Assembly: GCF_030678875.1 (NCBI RefSeq) | Contig: NZ_JAUUDS010000001.1 | Span: forward strand, 496,001 to 560,000 | DNA length: 64,000 nucleotides | Origin: Sphingomonas aurea | GTDB lineage: Bacteria > Pseudomonadota > Alphaproteobacteria > Sphingomonadales > Sphingomonadaceae | Direction: 5' to 3' | Part shown: positions 60,228 through 64,000 of the stretch, piece by piece | Layout: the number at the start of each line of letters is the position of its first letter | How positions within the stretch are numbered: the stretch's first letter is position 1 | Notes under the pieces: model-generated | The model's database searches: none | What the model was told of the DNA's origin: nothing | Seen by the model: only the letters and a program-made list of their open reading frames with translations | Made by a program: the position numbers and the translations under genes

Positions 60228-62564
60228 TTACCGACCCAGGTTGGTCAGGCCAAGCGTCAAGAGGAAGGTGTTGCCGCGCCGCGCGTCGCCGATCTGACGA
60301 TAGTCGCGCCGCCAGGTCACGCCCAGCCGCAGGCAGTCGTCCTCATACTGCACGCCCAGCCGGTGACGGATCGGATCGAAGCCGTCGGCGAGCGACAAGG
60401 GATCCTCCGCCTTGTTGGTCAGGTCGACGATCGCGGACCCGAACGCCGACCAGAAGCGTGCGAACTGGACGCGTCCGGCGACCCGCAGCTCCTCGCGGTC
60501 GCGCAGATCCTCGACCGTGGTGATGTTGCGGTTGAGCTTCAGGTACCCGACCAGCGCATAGGTGCTGCGCGACCCGACCGTCGCGTCCACCTCGTTCCGG
60601 CGCACGGCGAACCCGTCCTTGTCCAGGCGATAGCGATGGACGATCGAGACGAAGTCGCGGAACCGCAGTTCGGTGCGGCCGACATAGTCGGAAAAGCGGT
60701 CGGACAGCCCGGTCCCGTCCGGCAGGATCGACGGGCGCGCGTTCAGGCGATAGCTCTGGCCGATCACCGCATCCAGCGTGAAGCCGGGCAGGACCAGCCC
60801 GTATTCCGCGCCGTACGTCGCGCGGGTCGAATCCTCGAACCGGTCGTATCCGGCGAAGCGGTTGAGCGCGAACAGGTTGGAATCGTCCAGATCGACGGCA
60901 CGCGAGTCTTCGTTGGGGATCGACAGGTTCTTGACGCGAGGCGCCGCCACGATCTGGAAGCGCGGCGTGAAGCGCTGGTTGCCGCCACCCAGCGGCCCGA
61001 CGAACGGCCAGCGTATGTCGACCGCGACCGCGCCGATCGCGCGGGTCTGGAACCCCTCGGTGCCGCGATAGCTGGCGACGGCGGTACTCAGCGTATCGTG
61101 GGTGTTATAGGCATCGCCGCGGGCAAAGGCGGTGAAGGTGACCTCTTGCCCCCAGTTGGTCAGCCGGCGCAGGTCCCAGCGGACGCTGGCAAAGGCACGC
61201 TGCGTATCCTGACCCTCGGTCCGGGACAGCGCCAGGCTGTTCAGCTGCAATTCTACCCGTCCGCCGAGCAGCCCCTCGGTCATTCGCCGGCGGTAATCGA
61301 TCTCGGGCAGGGCGATCGGCTGCATTCCCTGCGAATCGTTGACGCGCAGCGTCTGCACCGCCCAGCCGGTGATCGCAAAGTAGCTGTCGGTGCCGATCCG
61401 CTGCAGGCTGGCGGTGTTGCGCAGCCGGTCGTCACGCGAGATGTCGTAGCGGCGCAGGAAGGTGCGGTCGCTCGCCCAGCGCAGCGATCCGCTGGCGCTC
61501 CACTCCGGCGTGAACTGATAGCGGGCGATGCCGTCGATATAGCCGCGCAGCGCCATCCGCGTGTCGGTAGGGTCGAGCGTCTGCAGGTCGTCGCTGCGCC
61601 GGCTCTCGGTCAGATAGCCGTGCAGGCGGAACGCGCCGGTGTCGCTCAGCTGCGAATAGTCGACCTCTGCCATCGGCAGCACGCTGGAATAGATGTGCGG
61701 CGTGACGGTCAGCCCGCGATTGGGCGCGAGCCGGAAATAATAGGGCAGGGCGACTTCCAGCCCGTTGACCTGGCTGTACCGCGCATCGGGGCTGAGCAGG
61801 CCGCTGTCGCTGCCGCCGCCGACCGGGTGGGAGAAGCGGGGAAGGGGAAGCGTGGGCAGACCGAACAGGTTGATCCGCGCGCCGTCGTAATAGACCCGCT
61901 CGCGCTCCGGGCGATACGTCACCCGAACCGCGGTGATCTTCCAGCTGGGCTCCTTGGGACAGCCGGCGCGCGTCTCGACGGCGCAGGCGGTATAGGCCGC
62001 CCGGTCGAGGAGCACGGTGCCGTCTTCCTCGCGCGTGCCACGCACCGCGGCCAGCCGCCCGCCCTTGTTCAGGACCAGCAGCATGTTGTTCACGACGCCG
62101 TCGCGCAGCGAGTCGGTCAGCTCGATCTCGTCGCCATACGCGACGTCGCCCTGCGGGTTGGCGATCGCGATATTGCCGTTGGCGACGACCTTGCCCGTCT
62201 TGCGATTCCAGACGACCTTGTCGGCGCGCAGCCGGTCGTCGCGGCGCAGCATGCGGACGTCGCCGGTCGCGGTGACGATGTCGGCGTCGTAATCATATTC
62301 GAGCGTCGCGGCGCTGAACTGCACCTGCTCGGCATCGACGGTCGGCGTCGCGGCGACAGGGGCGGCAGGGGCGCCGCCACGGTCCTGCAGGGTCTGCGCC
62401 GCCACCGGTGTGGCGGCCGCGGCTAGGGCGACGACAAGGGCAAAGCTGCTGGATGGGCCGCTGAATGGCCGGCAGGTACGCGACACGATGTTGCTCGACC
62501 CCTCAGGCCGGCGGCCGCCCCGATACGGTCGCCTGGCATCAGCGCCTATCGCATGGTCCGACAT
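60228..62564 (-). CDS. lptD: LPS-assembly protein LptD
   Basis: LptD is the outer-membrane barrel that inserts lipopolysaccharide, with LptE as plug. The 778-aa protein has a signal region (SSSFALVVALAAAATPVAAQ), an OstA/LptA-like N-terminal domain (about 85-215: EYDYDADIVTATGDVRMLRRDDRLRADKV) and a C-terminal barrel of beta strands. The Cys pattern fits disulfide formation. ATG 62564 gives 26 residues before a better signal peptide; a GTG at 62486 may be the true start. It is divergent from pepA. Confidence 0.92.
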   Translation of the reverse strand: MSDHAIGADARRPYRGGRRPEGSSNIVSRTCRPFSGPSSSFALVVALAAAATPVAAQTLQDRGGAPAAPVAATPTVDAEQVQFSAATLEYDYDADIVTATGDVRMLRRDDRLRADKVVWNRKTGKVVANGNIAIANPQGDVAYGDEIELTDSLRDGVVNNMLLVLNKGGRLAAVRGTREEDGTVLLDRAAYTACAVETRAGCPKEPSWKITAVRVTYRPERERVYYDGARINLFGLPTLPLPRFSHPVGGGSDSGLLSPDARYSQVNGLEVALPYYFRLAPNRGLTVTPHIYSSVLPMAEVDYSQLSDTGAFRLHGYLTESRRSDDLQTLDPTDTRMALRGYIDGIARYQFTPEWSASGSLRWASDRTFLRRYDISRDDRLRNTASLQRIGTDSYFAITGWAVQTLRVNDSQGMQPIALPEIDYRRRMTEGLLGGRVELQLNSLALSRTEGQDTQRAFASVRWDLRRLTNWGQEVTFTAFARGDAYNTHDTLSTAVASYRGTEGFQTRAIGAVAVDIRWPFVGPLGGGNQRFTPRFQIVAAPRVKNLSIPNEDSRAVDLDDSNLFALNRFAGYDRFEDSTRATYGAEYGLVLPGFTLDAVIGQSYRLNARPSILPDGTGLSDRFSDYVGRTELRFRDFVSIVHRYRLDKDGFAVRRNEVDATVGSRSTYALVGYLKLNRNITTVEDLRDREELRVAGRVQFARFWSAFGSAIVDLTNKAEDPLSLADGFDPIRHRLGVQYEDDCLRLGVTWRRDYRQIGDARRGNTFLLTLGLTNLGR

Positions 62565-62647
62565 ATGTCGACCGACACGCGCCGGTGCCGTGGTTGCCGC
62601 CGGAGGTGGCCGTGCCTAGATGAACGGACGAGATCGAAGAGGTATTG

Positions 62648-64000
62648 ATGCAGATTCAGCTTGCTCCGTCCGCGGCCGCCGATGCGGCGCTCACCGTCTA
62701 TCCGGTCGGGAAGGACGGGCTGCCGCAACTCGACTGGGGCACGAACCCGGGCGGTGCCGCACAGCTGGCGACGGTGGCCGCAGCCGGACAGCGCTTCACC
62801 GGAGAGGCGGGGACGCTCCTCGACCTCGTCGTGCCGAATGGCGCGGGCGCGCGGCGGGTGATCCTGGCCGGCATCGGCGCGGGCGGCGACAACGACTGGG
62901 CCAAGGCTGGCGGCGCGCTGGTCGCGCGGCTGCTGACCTCCGGCACGACCGAGGCCGTGGTCGATCTGTCGAAGCAGGCGGCGGTGCAGCCGCTGGCAGT
63001 GGCACGATTCGCCGCCGCCGCCGCGCAGCGCGCCTGGCGGCTCGACACCTATCGCACCCGCCTGCCCGACAACCAGAAGCCTAGCCTCGCCACCCTGACC
63101 ATCGCCGGCGCACCCGCCGGTACGGACGCCGCATGGCACGCGCAGCAGGCGGTGACCAAGGGACTGGAACTGACCCGCACCCTCGTCGCCGAGCCGCCCA
63201 ACATCCTCTATCCCGAGAGCTTCGTCGAGCGCGTTCGCGCCGATGTCGAGGGGCTGGGGCTGGAGATCGTCGTCCTCGACGAGGCGGCGATGCGCGACCT
63301 TGGCATGGGCTCGCTGCTAGCGGTCAGCCTGGGCTCGGTGCGCGAGGCACGGCTGCTGGCGCTGCGATGGCAGGGCGCTGGTCAGGGCGATCCCGAACTG
63401 GCGCTGGTCGGCAAGGGCGTGACCTTCGACACCGGCGGCATCTCGATCAAGCCCGCCGCCGGCATGGAGGACATGAAGTGGGACATGGGCGGCGCCGGTG
63501 CCGTCGTCGGCGCGATGAAGGCGCTGGCGGGCCGCAAGGCGAAGGCGAACGTCGTCGGCGTCTGCGGGCTGGTCGAGAACATGCCCGACGGCGCGGCGAC
63601 CCGGCCGGGTGACGTCGTGACGTCGATGTCGGGCCAGACCATCGAGGTGCTGAACACCGATGCCGAGGGGCGGCTGGTGCTCGCCGACGCGATCACCTGG
63701 ACCCAGAAGACGTTCCGTCCGAAGGTGATCGTCGACCTCGCCACCCTGACCGGTGCGATGATCGTCAGCCTGGGCAATGAATATGCCGGCATCTTCTCGA
63801 ACGACGACGCGCTCGCCGACCAGCTGATCGCCGCCGGCACCGCCACCGACGACAAATTGTGGCGCTTCCCGCTGTCGGACACCTACAACAAGCTGATCGA
63901 CAGCCCGATCGCGGACATGAAGAATGTCGGACCGCGCGGTGCCGGATCGATCACCGCGGCGCAGTTCATCCAGCGCTTCGTCGACGACGGGGTGAAGTGG
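62648..64000 (+). CDS. pepA: leucyl aminopeptidase (partial, 3' end outside window)
   Basis: PepA removes N-terminal residues from peptides with a two-metal site. 451 codons are visible and the frame is open to the window edge, so about the last 30-40 residues are missing. Metal and catalytic blocks are VGKGVTFDTGGISIKP, MKWDMGGAGAV and NTDAEGRLVL. The N-terminal macro-type domain is complete. The ATG is preceded by GAAGAGG. It is divergent from lptD and distinct from the second M17 enzyme at 39823-41196. Confidence 0.95.
   Translation, partial: MQIQLAPSAAADAALTVYPVGKDGLPQLDWGTNPGGAAQLATVAAAGQRFTGEAGTLLDLVVPNGAGARRVILAGIGAGGDNDWAKAGGALVARLLTSGTTEAVVDLSKQAAVQPLAVARFAAAAAQRAWRLDTYRTRLPDNQKPSLATLTIAGAPAGTDAAWHAQQAVTKGLELTRTLVAEPPNILYPESFVERVRADVEGLGLEIVVLDEAAMRDLGMGSLLAVSLGSVREARLLALRWQGAGQGDPELALVGKGVTFDTGGISIKPAAGMEDMKWDMGGAGAVVGAMKALAGRKAKANVVGVCGLVENMPDGAATRPGDVVTSMSGQTIEVLNTDAEGRLVLADAITWTQKTFRPKVIVDLATLTGAMIVSLGNEYAGIFSNDDALADQLIAAGTATDDKLWRFPLSDTYNKLIDSPIADMKNVGPRGAGSITAAQFIQRFVDDGVKW

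Noticed and set aside
60114..62426. A 770-codon plus-strand open frame antisense to lptD
   Set aside because: Begins inside the palindromic element, has antisense-like composition, and lptD on the other strand is well supported.

Overview
The window is a gene-dense, high-GC stretch of an alphaproteobacterial chromosome. It most probably comes from Sphingomonas or a close relative. The evidence is the nuo operon followed by birA-coaX-rnj-DUF1467, the GTTC-N7-GTTC type SOS boxes at lexA, a trpG-trpD-trpC-moaC-moeA-lexA train, and several small secreted or short proteins of the kind common in sphingomonads. No phage, insertion sequence, CRISPR array, tRNA or rRNA was seen. Most neighbouring genes overlap by 1-17 bases or sit a few bases apart.

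Layout. 1-13163: complex I genes nuoD (cut by the window edge) to nuoN, with one unexpected secreted-protein gene between nuoF and nuoG. 13130-16650: birA, coaX, rnj (RNase J) and a DUF1467 membrane protein. 16655-23932: an accessory-looking block with an orphan gene, a TipN-like two-TM coiled-coil protein, an Hpt-like protein without its histidine, a membrane protein resembling a degenerate nucleotidyltransferase/CDP-alcohol phosphotransferase fusion, a DUF2336 protein, and a PAS histidine kinase without its phospho-accepting histidine. 23939-29098: small membrane protein, gltA, gltX, comEC. 29089-33816: lexA, moeA, moaC, trpC, trpD, trpG on the minus strand. 33905-39818: secreted protein, LysE exporter, trpE, ppiD, tpiA, lipoprotein. 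39823-43947: M17 peptidase, a tiny membrane protein, rimO, anmK. 44043-47246: small proteins and the DUF6975-moxR-VWA set. 47473-50952: S9 dipeptidyl peptidase and asd. 51157-54353: marR-emrA-emrB type efflux operon. 54515-57674: guaB, an RsmB-like methyltransferase and a TPR protein. 57681-64000: rsmA, surA, lptD and, divergently, pepA (cut by the window edge).

How it fits together. Most of the window is housekeeping: respiration, cofactors (biotin ligation, CoA, molybdopterin), tryptophan synthesis, TCA entry, translation and outer-membrane assembly (lptD, surA, ppiD). The best candidate for something undescribed is 17231-23932. There a polarity-type scaffold sits next to three proteins that each keep a signalling or enzyme fold but appear to lack key catalytic residues. 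Two of their promoter regions carry CtrA-like half-site pairs. Three intergenic palindromic elements (50966-51133, 52735-52828, 59966-60227) also stand out, the last being a three-armed structure inserted directly after the lptD stop codon.
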